The notes: generated by a model not told the origin, from the sequence alone. A stretch of 23,255 nt of DNA from Chara braunii (GCA_003427395.1 BFEA01000081.1:2249651-2272905); one strand, 5' to 3'; positions 1 through 9,035 are shown, counted from the first letter of the stretch. Made by a program: numbers and translations.

Positions 1-120
1 GGGGGGTGAACGTTATCGTTGTCTACAGGATTAGAAAGAATACTTTCCAAGTTTCGAGGATGTAGGACCACGAAGAGACCATGATCGCGCGTTTGCAGTT
101 GAGTAGTACTACACCTACCA

Positions 121-159
121 CCTACTACCTACTACCTACTACCTACCTACTACCTATAG
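121..159. repeat. CCTACTA microsatellite, left arm
   Basis: Imperfect tandem CCTACTA/CCTAC units lie downstream of the leftward gene. They are mirrored exactly in the right arm at 23134-23172. Confidence 0.85.
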
Positions 160-279
160 TAATATTACACCTACCGTCCCTATACTAAACTACCACCCTC
201 CGGCATGGACCGCACTGACCACTGACCACTACTACCTGTAGGACACATAGACTGAGGATGTGTACCGTAGTATGTTAAC

Positions 280-1044
280 TTACGGGATTGGCGATGCAGA
301 TGCTCCTGGATCTGCTTGGCTGTTATCAGCTGGGCCTTCACCGCCGGCGGCGGAGCATGTCATTCGTCTCTTCGGGTTGTCCCCTCCCCCGGGAATTGTG
401 TTCGTTAAGCATGCCGCACACGCCTGTCCTTTCTCGATTCCCGCGTTCCCCATTTTCTCTGCGATTGCCGCCAGCATGTCTCCGTCCGAGGTGGTCCCCG
501 TCTTAGTTACCTGCACAGTCTTGATGTTGGCGTTGTTGTTGCTGTCGTTCTCCTGGAGCAATCGCCTCCCGCTAGCTGGGGCGGTGTGGTTGCAGCGAGG
601 TTTGGGCTTGCAGCAGTCCGTGGGGTCGCTCGATTTGCATCCCCTGAAGTTGGACAGGCAGGACGTCACGCAGGAAGCACCGTTGCGGGGACACTGCTGG
701 TTGCACTGATGGTTGTACCAGACGCAGATCTTTTGACGCAGCTTGATTGCCACGTACGCACGGACGTACTCCTGCATAACGCGGCTCGTGGTGAGAGCAG
801 GCCAGCCCTCGCCGACCAGCTTCTTCTGTACGTAGTCAAACACTTTCTTTCCCTGCTTCACCGAGCAGTCGTGCTCCAGGTCTAACGACACATTAGGACC
901 GCCACAGCTCCAGTCGATGGCCTCGACCTTCGGCCCGCAGAGCTTCCGTTGCGGCCGAGCTTCGATCAGAGTCGGGGTGAGGAGCAGGAACAACGCCGCC
1001 GCAAGCGTGACCACCGCCAAGCGAAGGATCGCAGAGGACGCCAT
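280..1044 (-). CDS. Secreted cysteine-rich protein, copy 1
   Basis: The open frame gives 254 residues. Residues 1-29 are a typical signal peptide (hydrophobic core about 8-24, likely cut before RPQRK), so the product should enter the secretory pathway. Residues 36-151 hold 12 cysteines, an even number suited to disulfides. N-glycosylation sequons occur at N51, N152 and N166. An RRLL motif at 160-163 resembles plant site-1-protease sites. The family and function are not recognised. The start is the only ATG ahead of the signal peptide. It differs from copy 2 only at residue 5 (Ala here, Pro there). The last 76 residues may not be real: a CAG/GTAACT donor at base 511/510 and an AG acceptor before 329 allow a 181-base intron and a 46-base exon (329 to 284) ending at a consensus GTAAGT donor. 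The gene would then continue beyond the left edge. Confidence 0.8.
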   Translation of the reverse strand: MASSAILRLAVVTLAAALFLLLTPTLIEARPQRKLCGPKVEAIDWSCGGPNVSLDLEHDCSVKQGKKVFDYVQKKLVGEGWPALTTSRVMQEYVRAYVAIKLRQKICVWYNHQCNQQCPRNGASCVTSCLSNFRGCKSSDPTDCCKPKPRCNHTAPASGRRLLQENDSNNNANIKTVQVTKTGTTSDGDMLAAIAEKMGNAGIEKGQACAACLTNTIPGGGDNPKRRMTCSAAGGEGPADNSQADPGASASPIP

Positions 1045-1054
1045 CGCCGTCCCG

Positions 1055-1335
1055 ACAAGGTCAGCACTGACTCAGCAGACAGTAGTAGGAGAGAGGGAGA
1101 CAGAGAGACAGAGGAGAGAGACTGGCAGAGAGAGGAGAGACTCCGAGAGAGACTACGTTATAGTGTGGTCGTGCGGAGAAGAGGGGAAGTCTTAGAGAAG
1201 TTAGAGGAGTATCGAAACACGGGTGACTCGCTCAGGAAGCCGCATCACGCAGCTGCCGCTGTCAGAAGGGATCATACTTGAATGCGTTTGAGACAATGTG
1301 AATGTGCTCTTATAGTAGTTCGACGTACAGACTGA
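1055..1335 (-). promoter_or_regulatory. Upstream region and CT-rich leader, copy 1
   Basis: Read leftward, it holds a TATA-like block at 1144-1162 (TATAACGTAGTCTCTCTCG) about 100 bases before the ATG, followed by a CT-rich tract at 1080-1145. A second conserved block near 1300-1315 reads CTATAAGAGCACATT. Both blocks recur in the same order upstream of copy 2, which supports a promoter and 5' leader. Sequence between the blocks has drifted. The transcription start is inferred. Confidence 0.55.
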
Positions 1336-1523
1336 TTGTCTAGTTGCAATTTTGCACTACTACTTGCCATCCGCCACGAAATGTGGAGGATGAGTGGAGA
1401 GTGAAAAGAAGTGAAAAGAAAGTGAACGAGTGGCAAGGTGGAGGCGACGTTGGTGGGCTACACTGTGCACTATTTTACTTACGTACAAAACGTGACAAAA
1501 GGCAAGAACTTCGTTAGGCCCGT

Positions 1524-1632
1524 CTTCACCGGAATAGAACGCCAGCCTGCCAGGTCATGATATCTGTATTTTTTGGCACAACTTTCGATCCAGATGCAGC
1601 AGTAATGACCAGGCGTTCTATTCGGGTGAAGA
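1524..1632. repeat. Short foldback hairpin
   Basis: CTTCACCGGAATAGAACGCC at the left pairs almost perfectly with GGCGTTCTATTCGGGTGAAG at the right, and TGACC/GGTCA pairs further in. The shape suits a MITE-like foldback. I see no clear target duplication. The rest of 1336-1916 holds no gene; it contains an A tract near 1782-1795 and an 11-bp inverted repeat CCAAGTTTGGC (1827-1837 with 1863-1873). Confidence 0.55.
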
Positions 1633-2050
1633 ATGTAGTCTCCCTCCCCCAAGGTTGGGAACAGGCCGAGAAGTTGTTGTGTGAAGGGGTCACTAGGTGG
1701 ACCCTCCACGAAACAGCAGTAGTGAGTGCTGCGGGTGCGGAAGTCGACACACTCCCTGGCAGATTGAAAAAGAACACCTGAAAAAAAAAAAAAAACCTGG
1801 GCAAAGCTATGGCAGTTAATTTCCCACCAAGTTTGGCGACTAGTGCACTTAAGCCCCTACCTGCCAAACTTGGACTCTTGGACGATGGCGAGTAGTGCAA
1901 CTAGGGGTCACTAGGGGTTGCGAGCACTACACTAGACTCTGGAAAATTCGAGAGTTCTGCCTCCCTCCACTTACACTAGACAAACGGCTCCCAAATGTGT
2001 GTAGAGTGCTGTCAGAAAGTGTGCTAGACCAGCACTTTCTACTCCTCTAG

Positions 2051-2090
2051 TGTTTGCCTCGTCTACTGTTTGCCTCGTCTAGTGTTTGCC
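2051..2090. repeat. 16-bp tandem repeat
   Basis: TGTTTGCCTCGTCTAC is repeated at 2051 and 2067 and begins a third time at 2083. Confidence 0.85.
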
Positions 2091-2330
2091 TGGCTGCAAG
2101 ACCACTTTCCTCAAGGGTCCTGGGTGCTGGTCTGGAAAGGGTGCTGAAATTTGAGAGTCCAACGTTCCAACGTCCTTTTGTGGTGTTTGCCTGCCTGCAA
2201 GACCCCTTTCCTCAAGGGTCCTGGGTGCTGGTCTCCAAAGGGTGCGGAAACTGGAGAGTCCACCACAAGTCTGGGTGGACAAACCCCAGGCTGGCGGTGT
2301 CCTTTTGTGGAATCCGGCTGCTGCTGTAGA
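2083..2330. repeat. Two-unit tandem repeat, about 101 bp period
   Basis: TGTTTGCCTGGCTGCAAGAC at 2083 matches TGTTTGCCTGCCTGCAAGAC at 2184. Both run on through TTCCTCAAGGGTCCTGGGTG. The later part of unit two (GGGTGGACAAACC...GGCTGGCGGTGTC) is shared with the 160-bp units at 3325-3636. Confidence 0.75.
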
Positions 2331-2335
2331 CCGTC

Positions 2336-2428
2336 CAAAGTGCAGCCCCATGAATATTTCCATGTTGTAGCAGAAGGTTCATTCTCAATTTGCAGATTTG
2401 GCCAGTGGTTTCCTTCACTCCACTACAC
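2336..2428 (-). repeat. Diverged copy of ~120-bp foldback family
   Basis: On the minus strand it carries the family core GAGAATGAACCTTCTGCTACAACATGGAAA, given here as two overlapping parts: GAGAATGAACCTTC and CTGCTACAACATGG. It matches the copies at 3752, 14399, 18803 and 19195. Its terminal arms are decayed. Confidence 0.5.
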
Positions 2429-2578
2429 TAGACTCCACTTTAGAGTGTTAGAGAGTCCGTCAAGAGTAGAACCCTCTAGTGTAAGTGGAGAGATGCCTAC
2501 TTTTTTGCTATTTTCTAGAGTCTGACAACTCTAGACTGACTCTAGACTATTTTCTAGAGTCTAGTGTAGTGGTCCTAG

Positions 2579-2659
2579 TGGAGCGAGACCCTAGGCCCTG
2601 AGCTTGCGGCCAGGAAAAGGGCCAGTGCTCCCAAACTCAGGGCATAGGGTCTCGCTCCA
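2579..2659. repeat. 24-bp inverted repeat hairpin
   Basis: The arms at 2579-2602 and 2636-2659 pair at 23 of 24 positions (TGGAGCGAGACCCTAGGCCC at the left), with a 33-base loop. GGAGCGAGACCC resembles the end of the ~120-bp foldback family. Confidence 0.85.
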
Positions 2660-3324
2660 CCACTCTAGAAACCGGCCATTTCTTGAGCGCGGCACCGCTC
2701 CACTTACTCTAGACGCCAGGTCTGGAATTCGGGTTCTTGAGCTGTCAGTATCTACTCACTAAAATGGAGAGAATCCGTCTTCGCTCCACTACCTCATGAA
2801 ACACACTCACGAAAATGCATTTCTTGAGTTGTCAGAACCTCCTCTCCCGTGGCACTCTTGACCATTCGAGAGCTCCCGCCTGCAGCGGCAGGAATTTCAA
2901 GGGAGGCATCCAGGGCCTTTGAAAGTTGAGCATTTTTATGGAGTGCACCTGGAGTCTGGGAGGACAACAGCGTGCTGGCCGTGTCGTGTAGCTCTCTCAA
3001 AGAGCAGTCTGACATCCGAGAGGCCTTCTTGAGTTTGACCTTCTAGAGTAAGTGGAGCGACGTTCTCTTTTTCAGTCATTTCTAGAGTCTGACAGCTCTA
3101 GACTCACTCTCGGAAATCTTGGAGAGTCTAGAGTGGTGGAGCGGGACCCATAGGGTCTCCCTCCACTACAGTAGACTCTCAAAAATTCGAGAGTAACTGT
3201 TCTGCTTCTCTCCACTTAGTACACTAGACAAACCTCTCGAAAATGTGCGTGCCAGTGCATCCAGTGCTGTCAGAAAAAGCTCCAGATGCGCACTCTCGAC
3301 TCCTCTCAAGTACCCCAGCCTACA

Positions 3325-3636
3325 ACACCCGTTTTCTCTAGGGTCCTCCGTTCCGGCCTCGAAACAGTGCAAAATTTCCGAGTCTACCGTCACTGGGTGG
3401 ACAAACCAGGCTGGCGGTGTCACGTTGTGGAATGGGACAAACCAGACTGGACTCTGGACTGTTCAAGTGCCCATCTAGAGTAGCACACCGTTTTTTCTAG
3501 GGTCCTCGGTTCTGGTCTCGAAACAGTGCAAAATTACGGCAAGTCTTGGTGGACAAACCAGGCTGGCACTGTCAGGCTGCAGAATGGGAAAAAACAGACT
3601 GGACTCTGGACTGTTCAAGTGTCTGTCTAGAGTAGC
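3325..3636. repeat. Two tandem units of about 160 and 152 bp
   Basis: Units at 3325-3484 and 3485-3636 share TCTAGGGTCCTC, CTCGAAACAGTGCAAAATT, GGTGGACAAACCAGGCTGG and GACTGGACTCTGGACTGTTC in order. A partial relative lies at 2184-2330. In one minus-strand frame the units give similar peptides (ILHCFE...TEDPR.NG), which probably reflects DNA repetition more than coding. Confidence 0.85.
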
Positions 3637-3751
3637 ACACTCTAGTGTTAAGTGGAGAGAGGCCGACTTTTTTATGTTTTCTAGAGTATGACAACACTGA
3701 ACCAACTCTAGACTTTTTCTAGAGTCAAGTGTACTGGAGGAGACCTTATGA

Positions 3752-3863
3752 CCCTCCACTAGTCACCAAATGTGCAAGATGAGAATGAATACTCTGCTAG
3801 AACATGGGGAAGATGCACTGCCATATTTTTGGTCTTTTGTGCCTCAGGTGAGTAGTGGTGACA
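3752..3863 (+). repeat. Copy of ~120-bp foldback family
   Basis: It holds the family order AAATGTGCAAGATGAGAATG, CTGCTAGAACATGGGGAAGA, TGCACTGCCATATTTTTGG and TCTTTTGTGCC. The arms are imperfect (TCCACTAGTCACC against GGTGAGTAGTGGTGA). Confidence 0.6.
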
Positions 3864-3877
3864 AGGAGACAATCGAA

Positions 3878-3909
3878 ATCACATCAATAATCTCTATTAT
3901 TGATGTGAT
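3878..3909. repeat. Perfect 14-bp stem hairpin
   Basis: ATCACATCAATAAT pairs with ATTATTGATGTGAT across the four-base loop CTCT. Confidence 0.9.
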
Positions 3910-3979
3910 GTTTTTCATTATTTTTGGACGTAATTTGGGTCACATACATCCAGCAACGGCCGTAAATGCGGTAGTATAC

Positions 3980-4022
3980 ACATGTAAGATAGTGAAGATA
4001 CATGTAAGATAGAGAAGATAGA
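3980..4022. repeat. ACATGTAAGATAG tandem repeat
   Basis: ACATGTAAGATAGTGAAGAT is followed at once by ACATGTAAGATAGAGAAGAT (one mismatch). The following 4023-4290 has no gene; it contains a T/C-rich tract at 4120-4200. Confidence 0.7.
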
Positions 4023-4222
4023 GCTAGTGGGAGTAGCCCCCCTTGGACGGAATAAAGGGGGCCCGTGCTTTCTCCGATTGTGAATTACCTGCGGGCAATC
4101 AGTTCAATGATTGTATCCGTTTTATTTTCTGTTTTTTTTTTTTTTTCCCCATTCTTTTTGTCTCTTTCTTCCCTTTTCCTTTCCTGTCTTTCTCCTTCAA
4201 CGTCAGGCCCATAAGCGCCGAG

Positions 4223-4254
4223 TTCCCGCCAAAATGCTAGATTTCCCGCCAAAA
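4223..4254 (+). promoter_or_regulatory. Two E2F-like sites, 20 bp apart
   Basis: TTCCCGCCAAAA occurs at 4223-4234 and 4243-4254; the second lies in GATTTCCCGCC. TTTCCCGCC is the established E2F/DP site. No gene start is visible nearby, so this may be chance or part of a repeat. Confidence 0.25.
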
Positions 4255-4290
4255 TTCTAGGAGAAATGCCGTCTTCCCCAATTTAACCAG

Positions 4291-4457
4291 GGGCTACGTC
4301 CCACTAGCCAAGAGGATTGGATTTAAAGGCAGAATGTGGACGTATTCATGGCGAGGTGCAGGAAATCTCGACTGGACAGCTTTTCTGCATCTACGCAGAA
4401 AACATGTCCAGATTCAGGAGCTCAATCCAATCCTCTTCGCCAGTGGGACCTCGGCCC
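4291..4457. repeat. MITE-like foldback with 26-bp arms
   Basis: GTCCCACTAGCCAAGAGGAT and onward pairs with ATCCTCTTCGCCAGTGGGAC near the right end. An inner pair involves TGTCCAGATTCAGG. The right end (AGTGGGACCTCG.CCC) and the inner module recur at 17364-17520, so this is a family. The exact ends and target duplication are uncertain. Confidence 0.65.
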
Positions 4458-4591
4458 AGTCCTGTCGTGTGGAACAAAAGTTCCAAAAAAAGCCTCCACA
4501 AGTCAAATAGGCGGCAATGAAAACCAAAAAAAAAGAAAAAGAAATAAGCAAGGTGGCATAACACTAGAGACGGGACGTCGTCTTGTTTGAA

Positions 4592-4690
4592 GAGTACGTG
4601 TATTTGACTTGTCAAATAATAGGCGCCAAATACGGACTGACCTAGCCAGTATTTGGCGCCTATTATTTGACAAGTCAAATACACGTACTC
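4592..4690. repeat. Perfect 42-bp arm palindrome
   Basis: Arms 4592-4633 and 4649-4690 are exact reverse complements over all 42 bases with a 15-base loop (4634-4648). The outer end is GAGTACGTGTATTTGACTTG; the inner end is AGGCGCCAAATAC. Each arm contains TTTGAC/GTCAAA in palindromic form, a W-box-like core. No flanking target duplication is evident. Confidence 0.95.
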
Positions 4691-4938
4691 ACTGCAGCAC
4701 TATAATAAATGTATAGGGCCGCATTTACAGACCTACTACCTGTATGCATCTGGCCGCAATTCCGTCCATTACTGAGTCTGCAAGTGTGAGTGTGCCCCTC
4801 AGTTGGTACACCTACGAACTGCTGAAATGCAGACTGCACACACTGAAAAGGGGGAAATAAAATGACCGGGCCGGTAGCACTCCTATGAAGGGCTGCGCTA
4901 CCAGGCGTACTCACTGTCCGGAGACCGCAGAGGCAGGG

Positions 4939-4992
4939 AGGTGTGGGATTCGGGGCGTGGGGCCGAGGTGTGGGATTCGGGGCGTGGGGCGG
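4939..4992. repeat. 27-bp tandem repeat, two units
   Basis: GGTGTGGGATTCGGGGCGTG is repeated with a 27-base period. The rest of 4691-5354 shows no gene that I can support. Confidence 0.85.
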
Positions 4993-5363
4993 AACGATGT
5001 CTTCTTCGTCCATCCCTAGGTTGGGCCATCGCCCTCAGCTCCGACAAGGGGCTGTGTGAGAGTCTAGTCCGGGACAGCGGCCACATCCAACAGCAGCACC
5101 TCTGGAGGTATTGGGTGGGCAGCCGGAGGTGGTGGGACTGGTGTTGGGAGGAGCACGTGAGAATGACTATTGACTATCTCGACTGGGAGCGTGAAGACCT
5201 GAACCTCGACCGGCGGTGCCACCAATGGCAGTGGGAGTTCCTCTGGTGGTAGTGGGAGCGTCTCCGTTGGGATCAAGGGCACTGAGCATTAACCAAGCCA
5301 CTCTCTAGCACGAAATATTTAGAGTGCATTAGCCTAGCTATAATTTTTGCTAAATACTCCTTA

Positions 5364-6010
5364 GGGTTAATTTCAAAAATATTGCTGTTTCGAAGTTTGG
5401 CAGCAAAAATGTAGTCCGTTCGAAGTTTCCTTTGCAAAAATAGAGGTTCCGTTGCAGCTTTCTCGGGTTCCGGTAGTTTGCCAGCAAAAATACCGCGTTT
5501 TGCCAAGTTTCACAGCAAAGGACCCCTAGGCCACTGGCCTCAGGGACTCACGGACTCAGCCTTAGGGCCTCAGGCACTCAGCCTTTTTTTTTTTTTTTTT
5601 TTTTTCCCCACAGGCGTGGCCGAGGCATCTCGGCCGTGGCCACGCCGAGATGCCTCGGCCACGTTTTCTTTTCTTTTTTTTTTTTCTTTCGCGGCCGTGG
5701 CTGAGGCATCTCGGCCGTGGGCACGCCCAGATGCATCGGCCATGTGCCCCCNCNCCCCCCCCCCCCCCNNAAAAAAAAAAAAAAAAAAACCGCTGAGTGC
5801 CTCAGGCCAGAACGCTGAGTCCCTGAGTCCCTGAGGTCAGAGGTCAAGGCGTCCTTCGATGTGAAACTGGCCAAAACGCGGTATTTTTGCCGGCAAACTA
5901 TGGGAACCCGATAAAGCTGCAACGAAACCTCTATTTTTGCAAAGGAAACTTCGAACGGACGACATTTTTGCTGCCAAACTTCGAAACAGCAATATTTTTG
6001 GTATTAACCC
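5364..6010. mobile_element. Mutator-like foldback element (non-autonomous)
   Basis: A perfect 9-bp duplication TACTCCTTA flanks it at 5355-5363 and 6011-6019. It starts GGGTTAAT and ends ATTAACCC. Terminal inverted repeats of about 230 bp (roughly 5364-5600 and 5775-6010) are nearly identical, sharing AATATTGCTGTTTCGAAG, GTTCGAAGTTTCCTTTGC and repeated GCAAAAAT motifs. A 9-bp duplication with long inverted ends is the Mutator (MULE) hallmark. The centre has poly-T, poly-A, ambiguous bases (5752, 5754, 5769-5770) and GGCCGAG palindromes, with no transposase, so it depended on another element. Confidence 0.85.
5615..5663. repeat. 20-bp GC-rich hairpin inside the Mutator-like element
   Basis: CGTGGCCGAGGCATCTCGGC pairs perfectly with GCCGAGATGCCTCGGCCACG across a nine-base loop. 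A decayed second copy follows at about 5691-5740. The module TGGCCGAGRCATCTCGGCC also forms the tandem array at 16871-16976. Confidence 0.9.
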
Positions 6011-6269
6011 TACTCCTTATGACTGGCTTACTTCATGACGGTCGTACACGATGATATTTGGAATTAATTCCCCCCTCTTCTCTTTCAAGCACTTCCTGCT
6101 ATGTGCTTTGGTGTCACTGGCAACCTTGATGGTATTTAGTCATTAGTATTCCTTATCTGGGCGTATGTTTCTTTTGGTGCATTCTCTCTTTTAAATTGTT
6201 ATTCTGATATGCAAACCCTTGAGCAGTGCCGTATTTTACTCATACTCTGCGTCCGGTCGTAAGGTTGGA

Positions 6270-6349
6270 TTCAGGCAACCCTCCATTCCTATTCCCATAT
6301 CTGAGCCCATTCAGGCAACCCTCCATCCCTATTCCCATATCTGAGCCCT
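6270..6349. repeat. 40-bp tandem duplication
   Basis: The unit starting TTCAGGCAACCCTCCATTCC is repeated at 6310 with one change plus a difference at the last base. Apart from this, 6020-7084 contains no gene or RNA I can support. Confidence 0.95.
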
Positions 6350-7087
6350 CGTATAACATAGTAATTCCAAAAATTGCTCTAACGTTTATCTCACCGAATC
6401 TAGAGGCTATTTCAAGGAATCTCCACTGCGGGTTCTGGGCTTTAGTTTTGGTTGGTAAGTGTGGAAGGTTGGGGGTTGTTCATAGAAGGCAACGGAACTA
6501 TTGGAGGTGGTGGGAGACCTAATAGTTGTGGGAACGTTGCTGACCTACTAGGGCACGACTGAATAGCATTTAGCTGTCAAGAGAGCAAACTTGGGTTGTA
6601 CCCATTGAGATCCAGGGTGCCTGGAAGATGGCAGTTCCTACAGAGGTCCAAGGGTGCCAGGTGGGAAACCTCGTCACGGCAACCCAGGCTCCCCACGGCT
6701 ACTAGCTGCTCTGTCGGGCCAGTATTGGTGCTATCTTCCTTCGGTGGAAATTACTTGATCTACTCGTTGGGCGAATCCTTTTCTGGAACTTTCCAGATTC
6801 CTCTCTAGTTCACAATCTGTTATCTGGCTTTGTTCATTAGGGTTTAGTCATACCAAGGCTATTATAATTTCAAATGGCGGTCTTGCCTTTTCTGGCCACG
6901 CATAGGCTGGAAGGCTTGCTACAGATTTTTAGAACATGGATTTTGAATTGGTGACAGGTTAAGGGCGCTGTCAATTTAGACATTTAAGATTACAATCCCA
7001 TAGGGATAACTGTTTCTCAGCTCTGGTGCTTCACGCTCGGAAATGCATTTGAAATCGCTTTAGTTTGCTACCTTTTTACTGTGCTTA

Positions 7088-7215
7088 GGGTCTTGTTAGA
7101 CACTCCTAAAAGAATCCTAAAATTTTTAGGACGAGTCCTAAAGGTTTTTTAGGATTTCATGCGGCGTCGTTACACGCAGTCCTAAAAATCATCTTTTAGG
7201 ACTCGTCCTAAAAGG
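7088..7215. repeat. Left inverted end and CCTAAA/TTTAGG array
   Basis: After the terminal repeat there are about eight CCTAAA or TTTAGG motifs in both orientations, several in hairpins such as TCCTAAAATTTTTAGGA. Subterminal motif arrays of this kind are candidate binding sites for the Myb-like or nuclease protein. The array is conserved in the small derivative. Confidence 0.75.
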
Positions 7216-7712
7216 TTCCCCGCGGCCCGTTTTCATACGCGTATACGCAGCCGCGCCGCCGATGTCCGTCCATTCCTCGGCGGTGTCCGTGGTACAGAAT
7301 GCGGTGGGTCTTGGGCGGGAAAAGCGCGGTTCCCCAGAACTTCAAATTTTTGAATTCGAATTCTTGCGGACGCGTGCGCCGTGAAAAAGAAGGCGCCTCC
7401 CTGCCGACGCGTGTGACCTGAAAAAGACGGCGCCTCCCTGCCGTTCGCCACGCGGAATCCATCTTTTGAGTGTACGCAACTTGCGAGGAGCATGCGCATG
7501 ATCGTGTGAGCTGCACATTCGCGTCCGGCGTGCGTACCATCCTTTAGAATCGTGGAGCAGCGGACGCGTGTTCATCTCCTGTGCCACGGTACAACAGCGT
7601 TGGCATCTTGGACTCCGGCGTGCTTTGTCTACGACGGCAGGGTTCCGCGGCGGGCGTGTCTGAGGCGGCTGTCGAAGGCGTGACCTGGCAAACCGTGCGA
7701 GGATTGGCAGAG

Positions 7713-9035
7713 ATGGACAGTCACGGCTCCTCAAACGGTCTACGCGAAGAAGAGATCGATGCCGTGGCGATGGCAGTGACTGCCGTCGTCGTGAACACGA
7801 TGGCGGACAAGGAGTTCTCGGCGCGCGACATGCTGATGCGGCTCCGACAACAAAGAGCGCTGTTGCAGAGCGTTGCAGAGGCGCCGGATTGCGCGGCGAT
7901 GTGTGAGGCAGTCGTCCAGTTGTGTGCCGCGCTGACGTTTGGCGTTTTCCCGCGGCAGACTCCGTGATGGTGGATTAAGCGACGGACTGGCGGGACATGG
8001 GAGGACCTCCGGCTTCGGGACGGCGCGACGGACGAGTACTTCCGGCAGAAGCTGCTCATGTCGACGACCATGTTCAACCACATCGTTGCCGCGTGCACCG
8101 CGTACATGGAGAAGAAGGTGACGCACTATCGAATGCCATTGCCAGTGGAGCAGCTGATTGTTTTCGCGTTATACAAGTGGGCGTCCGGAGAGACGTACGA
8201 GAGCGACACGTCAACATTTGGCATCGACAGGGCAATTGGACTGCAGGCCGTCCGCGACGTAACCTCGGTGCTGCTGCAGGCGTACCCCGACGCGATAAAC
8301 TGGCCAATGGGCAGGAGATGTGCGCAGATTCTACGCGCTTTCCGTGAGAAGGGTTTCCCAAACTGCTTCGGCGCTATCGACTGTACACACATCTACATTG
8401 ACAAGCCCGCCGGTGCACCTTCCGCGAACTACTACGACCGCAAACAAAAGTTCTCCGTGCAGGCGCAGGTGGTTGTGGACTTGGATTTGCGGATCCTCGA
8501 TGTCCACGTGGGATACCCTGGAAGTGTGCACGACATCCGTGTCCTGCACAATTCCCAGTTGTTTAGGCGTGCAGAAAGTGGCGAACTGTTTGACGCAACT
8601 CCGGAGAATCTGTCGCATGGTGTCGTCACGCGAGGCTACCTGCTGGGCGACAGCGGTTATCCAGTTGCCTGTCCGTGGATTTTGTCGCCATACAGAGGAA
8701 TCGACCAAGGTGCTGACGAGGAGCGCTTCGACACGCGGCAAAAGGTGGCACGGGGGTGTGTGGAGAGGGCATTCGACCGACTGAAGTGCATGTGGCGTCT
8801 GTTCTTGCGCACCCATAAGACGAACCTAGAGACCTTGCCACAACAATTTGTGGCTATCTGCACTCTCCACAATATCCTCCTGAACGCGGGGATGGACTTC
8901 GACGAGAACCTTCTGTGGGAGGTGGATGCGAACGGCGTTCGGCGTAGAGCGGACTTGGGCATTGTGGGGAACGGCGCACGCGGGCGGGGACGGTGCACAA
9001 ACGTGGAAGGTGAATTTTTGTGGGATGCACTGTGA
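7713..9035 (+). pseudogene. Harbinger DDE nuclease with one in-frame TGA
   Basis: One frame runs from ATG 7713 (MDSHGSSNG) to 9035, interrupted only by TGA at 7965-7967. The piece after the stop matches HARBI1-type DDE_Tnp_4 nucleases. Just after it come WWIKRR, GGTWEDL and DEYFRQKL, the normal lead-in to the domain, so the true protein spans the stop. Counting from M at 8058, the likely catalytic residues are D108 (GAIDCTH), D198 (LGDSGYP) and E236 (CVERAFDRLK), with the family motif GSVHDIRVL at 155-163. All three acidic residues survive. The enzyme would cut and join element ends at TTA-like targets in the nucleus. The stop probably replaced CGA (Arg) by a C-to-T change at a CpG. Translation from 8058 alone would lack the N-terminal helices. 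Confidence 0.88.

Larger units (their letters stand above)
38..1054. repeat. Left arm of large inverted repeat
   Basis: This arm is the reverse complement of 22239-23255. Paired positions always sum to 23293, so no insertion or deletion separates them, and I found one mismatch (1032 versus 22261). It holds the leftward cysteine-rich gene and its downstream sequence. Near identity starts 10 bases before the start codon (1045-1054). Beyond that, copies remain similar but clearly diverged. Bases 1-37 would pair with sequence beyond the right edge, so the arm probably continues outside the window. Confidence 0.95.
1917..3750. repeat. Composite repeat cluster with CTAGAGT/CTCCACTA motifs
   Basis: No gene is supported in this stretch. 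It is built from diverged repeats that reuse CTCCACTACACTAGACTCT, TTCTAGAGTCTGACAACTCT and CTCGAAAATGTGC. The block around 1928-2020 recurs in similar form at 3160-3290, and the block at 2500-2580 recurs at 3080-3140 and 3670-3740. Clear tandem units and hairpins inside it are listed separately. Confidence 0.6.

Noticed and set aside
260-709. Plus-strand frame of 149 codons, and its mirror at 22584-23033
   Set aside because: It is antisense to the cysteine-rich gene. That gene has a signal peptide, ordered cysteines and a CT-rich leader, and this frame has none of these.
6270-6349. CRISPR-like or satellite array
   Set aside because: There are only two adjoining 40-bp units with no spacers.
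7930-7980. Intron removing the TGA in the nuclease gene
   Set aside because: A GT...AG pair can be drawn, but it would be only about 45 bases long, and the codons on both sides read as continuous family sequence.
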